Assembly: GCF_028389875.1 (NCBI RefSeq)
Contig: NC_084672.1
Span: forward strand, 10,156,458 to 10,220,457
DNA from: Rhea pennata
Taxonomy: Eukaryota; Chordata; Aves; Rheiformes; Rheidae
Length of the DNA stretch: 64,000 nucleotides
Direction of reading: 5' to 3'
Part shown: in pieces, positions 1-13,021 of the stretch
Layout of the letters: the number at the start of each line of letters is the position of its first letter
Numbering within the stretch: position 1 is the first letter of the stretch
The notes under the pieces: model-generated
What the model was told of the DNA's origin: nothing
Seen by the model: only the letters and a program-made list of their open reading frames with translations
Databases searched by the model: none
Translations under genes and position numbers: made by a program

Positions 1-549
1 CAATGTTGGCAGTCCTAAATGGAAACAAAAATATTTAAAAGGAGATGTTAAAAAAAAGTGTGATTCAAATATGACTGAAGTTTATATTTTTTTAAGAGTA
101 GAAAGCAGAAATGCTTTTGTACATGTACATTTTGTAATTCCATCCTAATTAAATTCCAGGGCCAACGTGGGCACATTTTTACAAACTCTTGTGGGTTTGG
201 CATCATAAAAAACACTTCAAGAAAGCTCTTTCAAGAATCAGCAAACGCAGATTGACTTTTTTCATGTTTTGTTTTCCAAAATAGGCAGCCTGAATTTCCA
301 TGTAATCAGAACAACCTTTGCAAGGGTGAAAGGGGTTGCTGCCAACTATTGCCCCCAGTATACAACACAGAAATCTAAGCAGGTTTCGTTTATTTAAGAA
401 ACAGCCTTTAAACATTTTGGACCCTCACGACAAAACTTCCACGGCCATCTTAAAAAGCAGCAGCTTGCAACAATGAAGGGAGATACGTGGGTTTTTTTAT
501 TATTATTATTTTTTCCTGAACATGAAATTTTGCAAGAACCTCTGCACCT
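1..549. other. Non-coding, AT-rich; nothing recognised
   Basis: No conserved coding block, RNA gene or repeat family was recognised. The short open frames here have no protein character. Confidence 0.6.
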
Positions 550-910
550 GCATTGCAGCAGGACCGGGGGCTGCAGCGAGCACTCGCCGCCTTCGCCGCC
601 CGCCCGCGCAGGCCCCTGGGCAAAAAAGCAGCGGCCGGTCGCGTACGGTCCCGTCGAGAGCGAGGGGCTGCCAGAACGACCGCGACGGCCCGGCAAACGG
701 GCGGGCAGTCCCAGCGCTGCGCCTGCGAGCCCGGGAAGGTGAGCGGATCCCCCGTAACCTCGGGAAAAGGCAAGTAAAAGCCGCCTGCTTTCGCTTCCCC
801 CAGCGGCCGGGAAGAGGCCTGAAGCACAAAAAGGTCATTCAGCCCCTTTCTCTCCGCTGGCTCTTGCTTCAAACGGAAGACAAGCCGTCAAACGGCCCGA
901 TCCTGAGGCG
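550..910. promoter_or_regulatory. CpG island of unknown ownership
   Basis: A CpG-dense block, with its core at about 560-770, stands in AT-rich sequence. A strong + strand donor, GGGAAG|GTGAGC, lies at 738/739. On the reverse strand a TATA box lies just upstream of the island (934-942). Long open frames on both strands overlap one another and resemble no family I know, so none is called. It could be the promoter and first exon of a gene or lncRNA that leaves the window on the left, or of one reading right. Confidence 0.5.
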
Positions 911-933
911 CTTTCAGGGTCCTGGCAGCAGGG

Positions 934-942
934 CTATTTATA
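934..942 (-). promoter_or_regulatory. TATA box candidate, reverse strand
   Basis: The reverse strand reads TATAAATAG just before the CpG island, so transcription would start about 30 bases further left, near 905-912, and run into the island. Position and orientation fit a core promoter. Single TATA matches are common in AT-rich DNA. Confidence 0.35.
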
Positions 943-2013
943 CAAGGTGGTTAAAAAATAGCATTTGAAAGTGCCTGCGCTGCAGAGTGCTACCCACAGA
1001 AAAAAATAAAAATAAAATCTTGCATCTGTGAAAACTTCCCAAAATTGCTTTCCTCGGTGCAGGAGCCGGATGTGCATTTGTTGAACCAGGCGCTTAATTA
1101 GGCAGAGTACAAAGGGCTTCTCCCCCCGCGGCGCTTCCTGCTCAGCAGCCCCGGCACCCCCGGCTTCTGGCTCACTTGATGTGCGATTTTTTTGTTATTA
1201 TTTATTTCCACAGAGATGCTGTCGCAATTAACAACCGATCTCCTTTCTTCCTCCCTGCTGCCCTCTTTCCCAATTTTTTTTATTGTTTTTTCAGGCCAAA
1301 TTTGTCCCCACTTGCTCGGGCTGGTCTTCGCATTAAAGCGAGTTCTTCAGCTGACCCCCAATCACTTGCCCTTCCCGTCCGTTCTTGGTTATGCCAAAAC
1401 TGTTAGTTCACAACAGGAAACCAATAGCTTGTGCTATCAGGAGACATTTCCTTCACAGCACAAAACGTCTGAATAATAATTTCAAGCAAGGCTTCACCCA
1501 TTTCCTGTGAAAGGAGGGAAGTTTGCCGATCCCGGTCCCCCAGAGCTCTTTGTTCCCATCCTTTCAGTGACGCAATGCCTTCTGCACGGCGAAGATGGAT
1601 CATTTTCCCTTAACGGCACTAAATTCAATATCCTGTGTAAAGGTTTGGTACTGCTCTTCAGCAACGAAGCGTGTAACATTTACAAATGATAAAACGATTG
1701 GCTACAGATTGTACTTGTAGGGTCTCTCTTAAAAATAAATTAAACTCTTGGAGCCTAAGGAAAAAAAGAAGCTACAATGAAAATGTGAAGGCTGAAGACT
1801 CAGAATGGTTTATTGATGTTTTACTCGCAAAGCCGAGTGTCTGCGTTACAGCTGTAACTCCCGCGTACCCTCCTGGCAGCTCTGAGCCCAGCTGGTGTCA
1901 GAGCTCGCGCCGAGCGCCGGGACGTCCCGGGCTGCGCTGTCCGTCATGGCACCGCACCACCGCGTTTTACAGGAACGCTGCACGCGGATGAACTGTCTCA
2001 GGCACTGAGTCAA

Positions 2014-2045
2014 CATATCCGTTAAGCACACGCTTAACATCATCC
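2014..2045. repeat. Fragment of an old sauropsid palindromic repeat
   Basis: The stretch contains TTAAGCACACGCTTAACAT, close to the 'ttaagcacatgcttaac' arm of the same type of dispersed repeat suspected at 45345. It is short and diverged. Confidence 0.3.
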
Positions 2046-4027
2046 CTATAGAACAAAATATTCACTTACGCAGATGCTGAAGAGTGACTGACTTGCTTAG
2101 ATGTTACGCTACAGCAAAGCCTTCATTTAATGGCAATGCTGAATCGTTAAAAAGGGAATTATCAAGAAATGTGTGTTAGCTTTCCAGTGCTGGAACATGT
2201 AGGGATGTTTAGATACATAAAACTATCCTTTGAATACACAAAGTAGGCATAGAAATTGCTACATATGAGCTATTATTTCCACTGAATCTTATGCTGGTGC
2301 TTCTTAACCTGTTTTTGTTAAATGATGCAACCTGCAATCAGATTTAACTTTCTACAGACTTTTTAAAAAAGCTTAGCATAGGCTTGTGAATATCTTTTTT
2401 TCTATCACTTGTTGCAGGAAGCAAGAAAGCTCAAAAGGAGAATTTGTCAGAGCTTGAGTACTTCAAAAATAGCTATTGTCACAATTGTTATTATCATGCA
2501 GTCTTAATTACAGCATTTGCTGTCACTTGAAAACCATAATAAATCTCTCTCTCCGTTATTATGAGGACAATAAAATTTTGATTATATTTGTGTTCTCCAT
2601 CTGTTTGTCATTTGAAACTTCTGAGGCAACATGAAATACTGCGTCTCTCTCCTTCTGACTCCCTCATCCCAGTCGAGGGGCCCAGCACTGTGAACTTAGC
2701 GTTTTCTTCCCTCCTTCGTTAACAGGCACCATCTCCATTTCCTACTGTCTGGCTCATCAGCTCGAAGGCCACCAGTAGAAGGCACCTTCCTTCCCATGGA
2801 CTCCAGTCATGTTTGTGTTAGTTAAATAAACCATTTAACACCGCTCCGTTAGGACCTGCGCTTAAGAATAGCAGCTTTGTGTTTCAGCTTTGCTCTTGCT
2901 TGAAAGGCATGAATGTGGTTTTCTTGCTGAAGGTAGGCAGGACCTTCACGTTTCATGTTTTACAGTCCATTTCCAGTCCATTTCCAGAACTACATTTGAG
3001 AGTCATGGACCAGTGCAGCCTGGAGCCTGTGCTGAGGAAACTTCACCTACCCCGAGAGCCTTCAATCCTCAACCTCTCCATCAGTGGCTGTAAGATGAGA
3101 CAACATCAGCCCCTGCGTATTTGTTTCAGGGGCCCCATATAAATAAATTTTGACTCATTTTGGTTGAGGCTGAGGGCAGGATGTCCCATAAGTGTCTTTC
3201 ACAGGTCAGAAAACCATTTCTGAGGAAACAGAGAAGGTCTTTAAAAGATCATTCAAAAGACCACCCTTCTTCAAATGGCAATGTACAACCCCAGTCAGGA
3301 CATCTTGTTACATACCCTTCTCTGAAAGTGATACCACAAAGCAATGGCTGCAACCTTAAAAAAAAAAAAAAGAATCTCCTAATTATCTAACAACACCCCA
3401 TCTGGTTGCGCATCCAAATCTGAAAAGCCCTGCCTAGCTCTGGGCATCTCCAGAACAGAATGACTGGTGAGCTGGGCGTTGCTCTCGGAAAAGCGGTGCC
3501 AATCATTAGTGCCCACCGGCACTGCCTACTGGCAGGCTGGGCACGCTGAGTGTCCAGTTGTGCCGGACAGCAAGAAAAGCTAAAGATAATACCGTTCTAC
3601 TGTTTACGAGAAAAAGGCAAACACCAAGGTATAAATATGAATACTTTACAATTAAGAAAAGAAAATTCCGGCCAACCATCAGGGAAAGCTTCCTGTCGTA
3701 GCTGCATTTTGATATCACAGGATGATCTTTTATAGCTACTGTGGGAACACAGTGTTCCTCTCAGCTTGTAAAACTACATTTGCAAAGCACTGTGGAAAAG
3801 TCAAAGGGCAATATAGCACAAATATATTTAGTGACAGCTACGTTCCCTTCTTCCCATTATTAACTTGTATAATATCGCATATGCTTAATAAACTTCACTG
3901 CGAATGCCTTGAGAAAGGAGAGCATTTGTGCACAGTGCTAACATTAATCTATAGAACAGATCACCGAGCTCTTGTTCCTCTGACAGAACATGAGTAAATC
4001 CTGCTTTAACCAAGTTCTCTAGCTGGT

Positions 4028-4080
4028 GAACTGAAATTCAGAAAAATTAAGAGGCTTGATGAAGGCCACAAAGAAATGAA
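4028..4080 (+). repeat. Possible MIR/L2-like relic
   Basis: The run 'aactgaaattcagaaaaattaagaggcttgatgaaggccacaaag', from about 4029, follows the pattern of the old MIR/L2-type segment 'ctgaggcacagagaggttaagtgacttgcccaaggtcaca'. It is a by-eye resemblance over about 45 bases. Confidence 0.3.
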
Positions 4081-7000
4081 TGAGAAAGAACAGGCTGATG
4101 TTTCACAGTTTTTTAGCCGTTATAGAGGCTGTTACCGTGCACGCTGTCGTACAGCTAGCTTCTGCCGTGCATTACACAGTGTCCGCGCAGAAATTATTCT
4201 AGACCTCTCTGTACGAAGGAGACCAACACTGGCAGGGGAGGGCTGGTGTCCTCACTGCAGCAGCAGGGATGCTCTTCCTGACGCGGCTGCAGGGAAAAGG
4301 AGGGAAGGCGGTAGAGGTACAGCCTTAACAGACAGGCAACGCTGGTAGCAAGGAACGATCGAGTGTCCCTACTGCGCTCACAGGGGCAAGAAAGGAGCTA
4401 ATAGCTGACATATTATTTTTAACACTGGAATTTTCAAGCAAGTCAAATCATAATTTTATCAGACCACTGATATAAACAGTGTATCATATATAACTCTTGG
4501 TTAAAAGTAATTTTAGGCAACCAGAGCAGTTTTGGAAACTGGATACATTTACAATTTATGCCCTTAAGTAGGTTAAATCCGTCTAACGCCTTTCATGCCA
4601 ACATTCTTTCTGCATAATGCTCAGGCTCTATGTTATTTTCACTATTGAATTGTCTTTTCCTTGTTTTGCTCATTCCCAGTGCATACTGGCCAACCTACAA
4701 AAATGTAATTTGAATGTTTTAAGCTAGACTAATATATTTTGACTGTATCCTTGCTGACACAGAGAACTGTAATGCAGCCAGCTGTTCGTTATTACTGTGT
4801 TAAATAAAGGAAAACTCCCCTGTGATATTCTATATACTAACAAATGATGTAATGAAATTCTGGCCATGTGAAAATTCTGTTGTTATACCACCCAGCATCC
4901 CTGTGAGCCGTCAGAGGCCAAGGCACTCGTCTGAAAGTCCCATTAGCACATCATCCCTAAGACCCTAGAACTGTAATTGGTTTAACCCGACAAGCTGCTC
5001 GTTCTCTGTACCTTGTATGCTCCTGTAGTACACTTTTCTTCGCTGTGTACTGGCAGTAAGGTGTGCAAGATAAAGACTGAAAATTCTGTTCCATTTTCAA
5101 GATCCACATTTGTACATGCAGGATATGGTAAGAAACATGATCTACAGGTAACAGGTGGGACTGCTGAGGTGGACAAGGATAGAGAGAAAGACAGGGAGAA
5201 GATACCATGCAGAGAGAAGGAAGTTTTTCTTTCTGGAGATCTTGGTGAAGCCAATTAGACAAGTTCCTGCCCTCTTCTTTCCCCATCTGCACCTGTAGAG
5301 CAGTTGTATCATGTCAGTGATTCAGTTTCTACTGAAACCAGCTGCTCACAGAACTAGTCAGGAGAAGTGTGAAAAGAAAAGAAGTAAGGAAAAAAAGGGG
5401 AGCTTTACCTGAGACACTCTCTCACTAGAAAGAAATTTTGACCTCCACTTAGGTAACCATGGGTCAACCCTAAACCCACAGGCACCAACGTGGCCTGAGG
5501 TACAACCCAAATGGACTGTGGAAAACTGGGAGGAAAGCATATCCCAAGGGTCCCCACCCCACTTGGGGGGCAGGAAAGAAGCTAAGAGCAGGCTATTTTG
5601 AACAGCAGCTTTTCAGGCAAGAGACCAGTTCAAAAATTGCAACCTCAATTTCAAATTCTAGAATTTACAGATGAGTGCCTAGTTCTTCAAAGGAAGACCC
5701 ATGTGTGTGGGGTGCCCTCCAGCCAGTCGCATGCTGGGTAGAAGACACAGTCATGGAACTGACTCACTTAATGAGGCCAATCAGTCATGGAAATTGGGCT
5801 CTGCAGTACAACTCTAGCTGAATTCAGCAGAAGACATTCAAAAAATTAGGCCTTGTGTGGATCTACACTTCTTTCAGTAGATGCTATCTGCAAAATTGTA
5901 AGCCAGAAAAGAGGTTTTAGGTTTGCTGGGCCCCTGAGGGGAGCAGAACTGAAGGCAGTCATTTCCCAAAAATGCTCAGAGTATTGAGCTAGAGCTTCCA
6001 GGGCAGTACTGCTTACGCCGGGCTTATCGGGCTTTCAGAGTAACAGGACCTCTACAGCAAGAACAGGAGCACTGCAGCATACCTGATGGTAGGATGGTAG
6101 TCCATTTCCCAGATACTGACTTACTGGGAGATCTTCTGCTCTTCCACTGGATGCTAAGGATTCAGCATGGGCTGCCACTCTGGAGTCTGACTTCTCCAGA
6201 GTGCAGGATGTGAGCTGGTCTCCTGTGGAAATGAAAGGTACCAAATAATTGAAACATTTGCAGAAACTGAAGTTAAGGGAGAGATCCTAAGAGTGCGTGA
6301 GAGCAGCAAGGCTTTGTGCTGCACAAAGTACACCCATCTGAGCACTACTTGAGTCTGCCTGAACAAGGCAGTAGGGCTGTGCAGCCCCGAGCTTGGCCAC
6401 ACAGACGTATCAGCACATGCCAATTAGTCTTATGCAAAGCACCACACTGACACACACTGACAGAGCTGTATTATTTCTGGCTCCGGAGACAGTTTGCCTG
6501 GAGCCAGAACAGGTATCTCCAGTATGCAATGCAGACATACTCCGAGAGCCACTATAAACAGGTTAAAGCAGCCTGGATGCTTTCCCAAAAGGTCTGAGAT
6601 GATGTTTCTTCGTTGACTTACAATGACTCATAGTAGACAGGCACAAGGAATACCAGTCCCAGGCAAGCTTTGCCTAGTTAAGGATTTCAGATGGGGGGGA
6701 TAAACTTGCATCTGAGCTTGAGCCTTGCTATGCTGCGGTTTTGCCTCAATGCTATACTCTGTTCCCTCCTCGGGGATTCACGGCAAAAATATCAGTGGCT
6801 GTCACTGGTGAAGATGAGGGAAGAAGAAGAACACCATGTGTTGTTCTTCCCAAGTGTGTTCATATCACATGCCTTTTACATGTTTACATTTCTTGACCAT
6901 GGTCTGGGCTCAGCCTCAGGCTAACCTTGAACCTTGCATACTAAACACAGCTCTGCTGTGCAGCTGGAACAGGTGGGTAAGCCAGATAACACACACAGAG

Positions 7001-8523
7001 CTTGATCTTAAGTGTCTTAAAAAAGAAAAAATAACTACTCCGCAAAATATGTGCTGCTAGAGCTACTCTTCTTGCTATACTGATAACATTTTATTCGGAA
7101 AAGGGCAAGGAAGTATGCTCACCACCACATATCATGAAGCCAAATGTAAAAATCTCAGAGTTTTATTGCCCAAATAGCATATAGGACATTGGCACCTTAA
7201 GGACAGAGGCAGAAGGCTGACTCACCCACCCTTGCTTCCAGCCCAGCCACAGCCTGGGGGAACTCTGCAGCAGAGAAGCCGTTATAGGGGTCTGCTCCTG
7301 CCCCACAGCCTGCTTGTAGAAAATAAATACGTATTCCTTCCCTGCATCCCGGATGATGTCTGCTCTGGGCAGTGCTAAAGCTGTCCAAATCCCTCCGAGC
7401 TGTGTCTACGCTTGAGCTCCCAGAAGAGCCGCTGACCTAATTGCAGCACCTCAGGGAATATTGTGCTAAAATTCCCACGCCCAGACACGATGGTGAAGCT
7501 GCAGGCGGTGATCCAGGACCTGAGCCCTCACGAAGCGGCTTTATTTCTGCAGGATAACTTGTGGTGTAAATGAACTGGCAAAAACCATTTTGCATGAAGG
7601 ACCAATAAAAGAGTGCTTAATTTATAACGTGAACTCTGAGATTGACTGCTCATGAAATATATGTTCTATAAAAACTTTGTTTTTCATTCACTTCATTTTT
7701 AAACAAACAGAACCACCCCCCTGCCCCAGGAAGACGGATAACATTTTATGAAGTATTTTGGCAGAAGACAAAGATTATTGTATTTATTGGCAGCATCATT
7801 ATGTGTTAAAGTAGAAGAGAAAAAAAAATTAAAGCTATTAGAAAGAGGTCAAATTCCAACTATTTCTCTAGAGTAAGCTTCAGTCAGTTTGAAGTCATTT
7901 TTCAAAAGAGGTTTTACATTTACAAAATTTAATGAGGTTAATTTGAAACTGAATGAGCTAATCATTGGTTTGATATCCTGGACAAAACAAATTTATTGCT
8001 TCCCTTGATGCGATAAGGTTATTTATCATCCTTCTTCTACCACCCCGTCAAAAGGATCATCTGTATTTTAGATAGAGGTTTTGACCTACATATTCCTGAA
8101 GGTCTGGGCTGCTCTGTTGTCTTAATGCTGGAAAAACCATCTCTGGGAGGATCACCCCTTTTACGTGGAATGACATCACCAATTAATAAAACACATTGTG
8201 TCTTGAACGCTCTTCTTGCTCGTCTAGGGCAGGGGCATCAACCCTGGGCCTTTGCCAGAGTGACTGAGTTACTCACGGCCCCAGGGTAAGAGCAAGTTGC
8301 AACCGAGGCTACCCGAGGTACAGTCCAAGTTGATAGAGCTGTTCAAGGTTGTTACGCTTAGGTTGGGAGCTGTCTTTCCAGAGAATCAAATATGAATTCT
8401 ACCACATATGAGATTTTTATTTTCCCCCTGTGGCCTTTCTGATATAATTTATAGAACAAGTGCCAGGAGGTTCTAAATTTGAATATTTCTGAAATGTGCA
8501 GCTTTTGCTTGGTGATATTTGAA

Positions 8524-8527
<4 letters not shown>

Positions 8528-8564
<37 letters not shown>

Positions 8565-8632
8565 TTTTGATTTGATTTTAGATTTTGAAATATATAAAAA
8601 ATTGAAATATATAAATATATATAAATATAAAA
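8528..8632. repeat. (AT)n microsatellite with degenerate AT-rich tail
   Basis: About 17 perfect AT units at 8528-8562 are followed by reiterated GATTTTGA and AAATATATAA words to about 8632. The perfect part is self-complementary and may form a cruciform or hairpin. Confidence 0.9.
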
Positions 8633-8819
8633 AAAGGCAGAAAAAGTGAAAATAATGGCTTACCTTTCACGTCTAAACCATCCAGTTGAGTCACGGTGTG
8701 TATAGGAGTTGCTCGGTGGCATACTTGAACGGGGCCCATGGTTTCGGCATCTTTCCTAACTTAGAGATGGCAGCATCAGAGCTCCTCTTCCATCTAGCCC
8801 CGCACAATCAAAACCCACT

Positions 8820-9022
8820 GGTGTGTGTGTGTCTGTGTATATGAATATCTATAGACATATAAATATGTATATATTATATTTATACACTATAATATGTATA
8901 AATATTAAATACATATAAAAAGTGTGTGTGTAGATGTATATTTATATATATATGTACATATACACACACTGTAATAATATATAAACATATATACTCATAC
9001 ATATATATGTTATATATATATA
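8820..9022. repeat. Mixed TG/TA simple-sequence cluster
   Basis: A TG run at 8820-8837 passes into about 180 bases of alternating purine-pyrimidine sequence (TATATG, CACACA, TATATA blocks). Together with the AT array 200 bases earlier it makes a 500-bp low-complexity zone. Confidence 0.85.
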
Positions 9023-12000
9023 AAAACAGTATTTTTATATTCATATTTCTTATAGTCATATTTCTTAAACGGGTAATGAATTAAATTGTGAGTTATGTCT
9101 TTTATACACACAAGAAATCGATATAGGCTAGTTGTGTTTGCAGGCTACAAAACTCCAAGAACTGTGCCGAGAGGAGAAAGCACTAGTAAAGACCCCTGTT
9201 ACATGCTTAAACACACTTATTACGAAACTCTGCCCAAGCAAGGACTTTTGCACACTGGCTTGAAACTACAGCTGTAAGCTGTACAAAGGAAATGACGACA
9301 GGATAGAAAGGACTGGGGAATATTCAATATTTGCTAAACAAAGGTCTTAGTTTGAGCGTGTGTCCAGTCATACCACAAGTATTTGACAGGAACAGTTCCC
9401 CGTGCTGGGACAGTTTGGAGAGTCACTGCTGTCATTTTGAAGTGCACCTGCAATAAATCATCTTGAACTAAGGCTCCTGCAAAAGCAGTATTTTTTCTCC
9501 CCTTCTGAGCAGTGAGTTCAAGCTAGAAAGGCGCAGGCAAGCCCAAAGGTGCTGATAAATACTGGGACAAAACCTGTAGCTGTTTTTTTCACTCGTTTGA
9601 GTTCCCCGAAAGACCCGTATCGTTTTGAGAAGTTAATTTCACACTAGCTGTTCAAAGAAACTCATTTCAGAAAGCACGTTTTCAAGCTCAGGCCCGAACT
9701 GGTGTTAAAATTGCACCAACTGACTAATAAGGACTTTACCACCTCATCTGACTTCCGGGGTGACTAGAGAGCATTTCGGAACATTTTTAACAGCACCACC
9801 TAAGAGGTGCTCTTTAAACACCATGCGGCACGTCCTCCGCTCGGAAGCCGAAGAAAAGGCCGACGGTAAAACATTATTATTTACGTTCGGAGTTACGGTA
9901 TTTGCCAGACGACAGTGTGCCGGGGTCCCACGACTGATGTGGCCGCGCGGGTTAGGCACTGCAGCGACAGGCTGCCGCCTTTCAGGAGCAGTTTGTCTGG
10001 GGAGACAAAACAGGCAAAGGGTTGGAGCGAGATTACCAGCCCCGTGCTGGAGACGGCCAGAAGAAACTGAATTTGCCTGCAGTCAGAGGGCGAAACTGTG
10101 GTACGGCAGGAACCTAAGCCCAGAGCTCCCGAGCCCACCACGCGTCCTCGATCCGCGGTGACTCACGGTCCTTTGAGGATAGTCTAGATTTCAGTTATCA
10201 CAGATCAACCCCTCTCCTCTTTAGGAGATTAGCCCCTCTGCGGTAGTTCTCTAGGACCGTTCAAATGGTCACACGCTTATTTGCAGAAATCAATTTTAAT
10301 CTGCAGACATCATGACTCACAGGAAATTACAAGAGATGTAAGAGAAGAGCCGTAATCCCACGCCACTCGTCTGACTCAATCCCATGTAAGCGACAGCTCC
10401 AGTTCAGGTGAGCCCCGTTTCAAAAGACCTTTAATTTCCTAGCTGTAAATTCAGGGGAACTGTAACCTTTTTGCACTTACTTCTTGGTAAGAGTTAGTTT
10501 TAAAATAAATTATAAATAACTGAGTTTTGCTAACACCTTCGAAGCAGGATCAATTAGGGAGGTGGTGGGGGAGCCCATGCATGCTTCTGCTTGCAATTTT
10601 TTCTGCTCCCTTCTTACTGGGTCTGCATCATCATTGCATTCCCTGAACTTTCCCATCATTAATTTACTTCCCCCCCACAAGCTGTCTCTACTCCTTTTCT
10701 CCGCTGCTGCTTATGCAGCAATCTGAACAAACTGATAAGCAAACATTTGCTGGATCAGTGTAAAAAAAAAAAAAAAGCTGTGTTTGATTCCCAACTGTAG
10801 CATTGCTGGCAGATTACAGAGAACAAGAGACAAAATATAATGGCAAGTCAAGCTTTTTTGCACCTTTTCAATGACTTCGAAACGTAGCTTGTTCTCCTTT
10901 TATCTGACCTTCATAGTTCAACTACTACTGAATTCCAGATCCCTTTGCAGTGCAATAAAGCCTGGCTCCCGCCTAAGAAACCAATATTGTCCATAGGTTT
11001 TAAAACCCTGCACTTAGCCTCCAGCCAGAACGCCAGCCATGTCCCGGTGAAGATACCAACCCAGCAGATGCTCTAAGCTCCTCTAAGCCAGCTGCAGATT
11101 TTCTCTCCATGTCAGGAGCTACGGGAACAAAGAGTTGCAATGTTTAGTTTCTCTGAAGGTTACTTAGCGCTGCCTATCTTTGGAAAGGAGCTTAATCTCT
11201 TCCTGCTTTGATAGTAAGAGGACACACATGGGGAAGTAGTTATTTGTGCCATTCGGCAGCATTGCTAATTTTCTCAAATCAGCAGCCCAAGACTAGGTGA
11301 GGACTCTATTGTACCAGGCCATTTTTCTAGTAGTAAGGTATACACCCGAAGACAGATAATGCAACTCTGTGCAAGGTCTGTACCTAAACCAACAGAAATA
11401 GCCACACAGTGCCTAGCCAGCAGGCTTTAATGATGTAACTTACCCCAGCTGCGCTTGATGTTGCTGTACAGGGACCTTGGGGGATATTTGGTAGTTAACT
11501 TTCTTTTTGATGATCTCCTTACTTTGTGAAAACAACAGAATTTTGCTCAATCTTCCTAGCTTCTTCCCAAGTCAGGGGAGACAACATTGCAGTATCGAAC
11601 AACACAACATATCAGGAAAAATAAATGGAACAGCTTTGCGGTGTCATCTGGAAAAGAAATGAAATGAAATCTTTTTCTCATGTGCTGAATGAGCCCAGAC
11701 AAAATCTGTCTAGATACTGGGCCCGTTATAACCTGCTTGCAGCATTTTTGGAGGCGCAAACAGTCTGGTTTATGGCAAACACTCAACCACGCTCTGAAAA
11801 ATACTCCCTTTTCTCAGAATAAAATTCTTTATAGCCAGATAAGACAGAGAAGAAGTTCAGGTATTTAGAAGAGTTTTCTGCAATAGTAAAGTACATTGGC
11901 TGTGATTTTATAGCACACTAATATTTTTTCTTAGGCTGCAAATCCTCTTGATTAAGAACTAAATGAATAAATCCTAATAAAAGGAGAGTTTTAAAAACTA

Positions 12001-12599
12001 AGTGCTTGTTCCAGGTTCACCTCATGTGCTGGAGAGCCAGTTCTGGGTGATCGTGGGTTACTGGAAGTCTATTCTAGGTGGATCTATGTGTGATATTTTT
12101 CAAGATTTAGGACGTCTGCAGCTTCTACTGAGTTGATTCCAGGAAAATGCATATTATTTAAGCCTTAAAATTTCTCTTCACAGAAATTTCAGGTCATTAC
12201 TTTTGATTTAAAAAATGAACAAACAAAAACCCCATGCTGCTCCAGGGAGGATTATCCATGTGTAAAATTTGCTTTTTTCCTGTCTCTGAGCTACCCACGT
12301 TCCTGTGAATTTCATTCAGCATCAAACCACTCGCGGACAGGAGGGACAGCATTGGCTGCAAATAGCAGCCTGTAAGTCTCGTTCGTAAACACTGAGAACA
12401 TCACAGTGTCCAACTGAAGCAGAGCAAATTGAGCATGAAGCAGCAGCTTTCAGGAGAAGCTGTATGTGAAGAGCCTCGCAGCCTCCTTGGGGCGGGGGGG
12501 GGAACAGTCGAGAGCAAGTAACCTTTTTTTTCCAACGTGCAAGCATCAGTTCTTAAGTTTCCATTCACAACTTCTCAAGCCTTACGTACACGAACACCA
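9023..12599. other. Intergenic; no gene recognised
   Basis: No family was recognised. A moderately CpG-rich patch at about 9750-10160 contains a 133-codon + strand frame that crosses the patch and has no known domain. A run of 15 A lies at 10762-10776. Confidence 0.5.
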
Positions 12600-13021
12600 G
12601 TAAAAACGCTGGTGTCGGGCGTGTTTTCCCCCGCTGGGCTGTGGAAGGGGTGAGCAGGGCGCTTTCCCACCCTTCCCTTCTCCCCAGCATCCGACCGGCC
12701 GCGGCTCCGGAGCGGCCACTCCCAGGCCATTATTGTTGAATTCCGATATTAAAAAGTGGGTTCTTTTTATATTTTCCTCAGCCTTTCACCTTTATTTAAA
12801 ATAGAGTGCATTCAAGGGACGTCTGTGCTGCTGGCAACAACATCACGTGAAGGAGCGCTCTATAAATAGCATCGCTATTAAATAAACTGTTGGAGCACGA
12901 CACTTATTAGCACGATGGATTTAGCGTCGTATTTTATTCTTGGTAGCGCTGACTGTTCGCAGAGTGAAGTATACATTTATTTGCGTTTTGAAATGCTGTG
13001 TTCAACGCGCAAATAAAACGG
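12600..13021 (+). promoter_or_regulatory. Orphan promoter-like patch with E-box, TATA box and donor
   Basis: A GC-rich stretch at 12600-12730 is followed by TCACGTGA at 12843-12850 (a perfect USF/MITF/TFE-type E-box) and TATAAATAG at 12861-12869. After the expected start site near 12890 come a 33-codon open frame at 12915-13016 and a good donor, ACGG|GTAAGA, at 13021/13022. Together these could be the promoter and first exon of an unannotated transcript, probably non-coding. The order of elements is seen; the function is inferred. Confidence 0.3.

Larger units (their letters stand above)
943..8527. other. Intergenic; no gene recognised
   Basis: Mostly AT-rich sequence. A CpG-rich patch lies at about 1810-1990 with no convincing exon. 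An 11-bp unit, AGTCCATTTCC, is repeated twice in tandem at 2964-2985. A poly(A) run lies at about 3358-3371. Old repeat relics near 2014-2045 and 4028-4080 are listed separately. Open frames such as the one near 4076-4348 have no recognised domain. Confidence 0.55.

Noticed and set aside
450-968. Frames of 110-148 codons on both strands in the left CpG island
   Set aside because: Same stop-poor composition effect. Some begin at a non-ATG codon, and none resembles a known family.
9760-10161. 133-codon + frame
   Set aside because: It runs through a CpG-rich patch without a promoter, splice context or recognisable domain.
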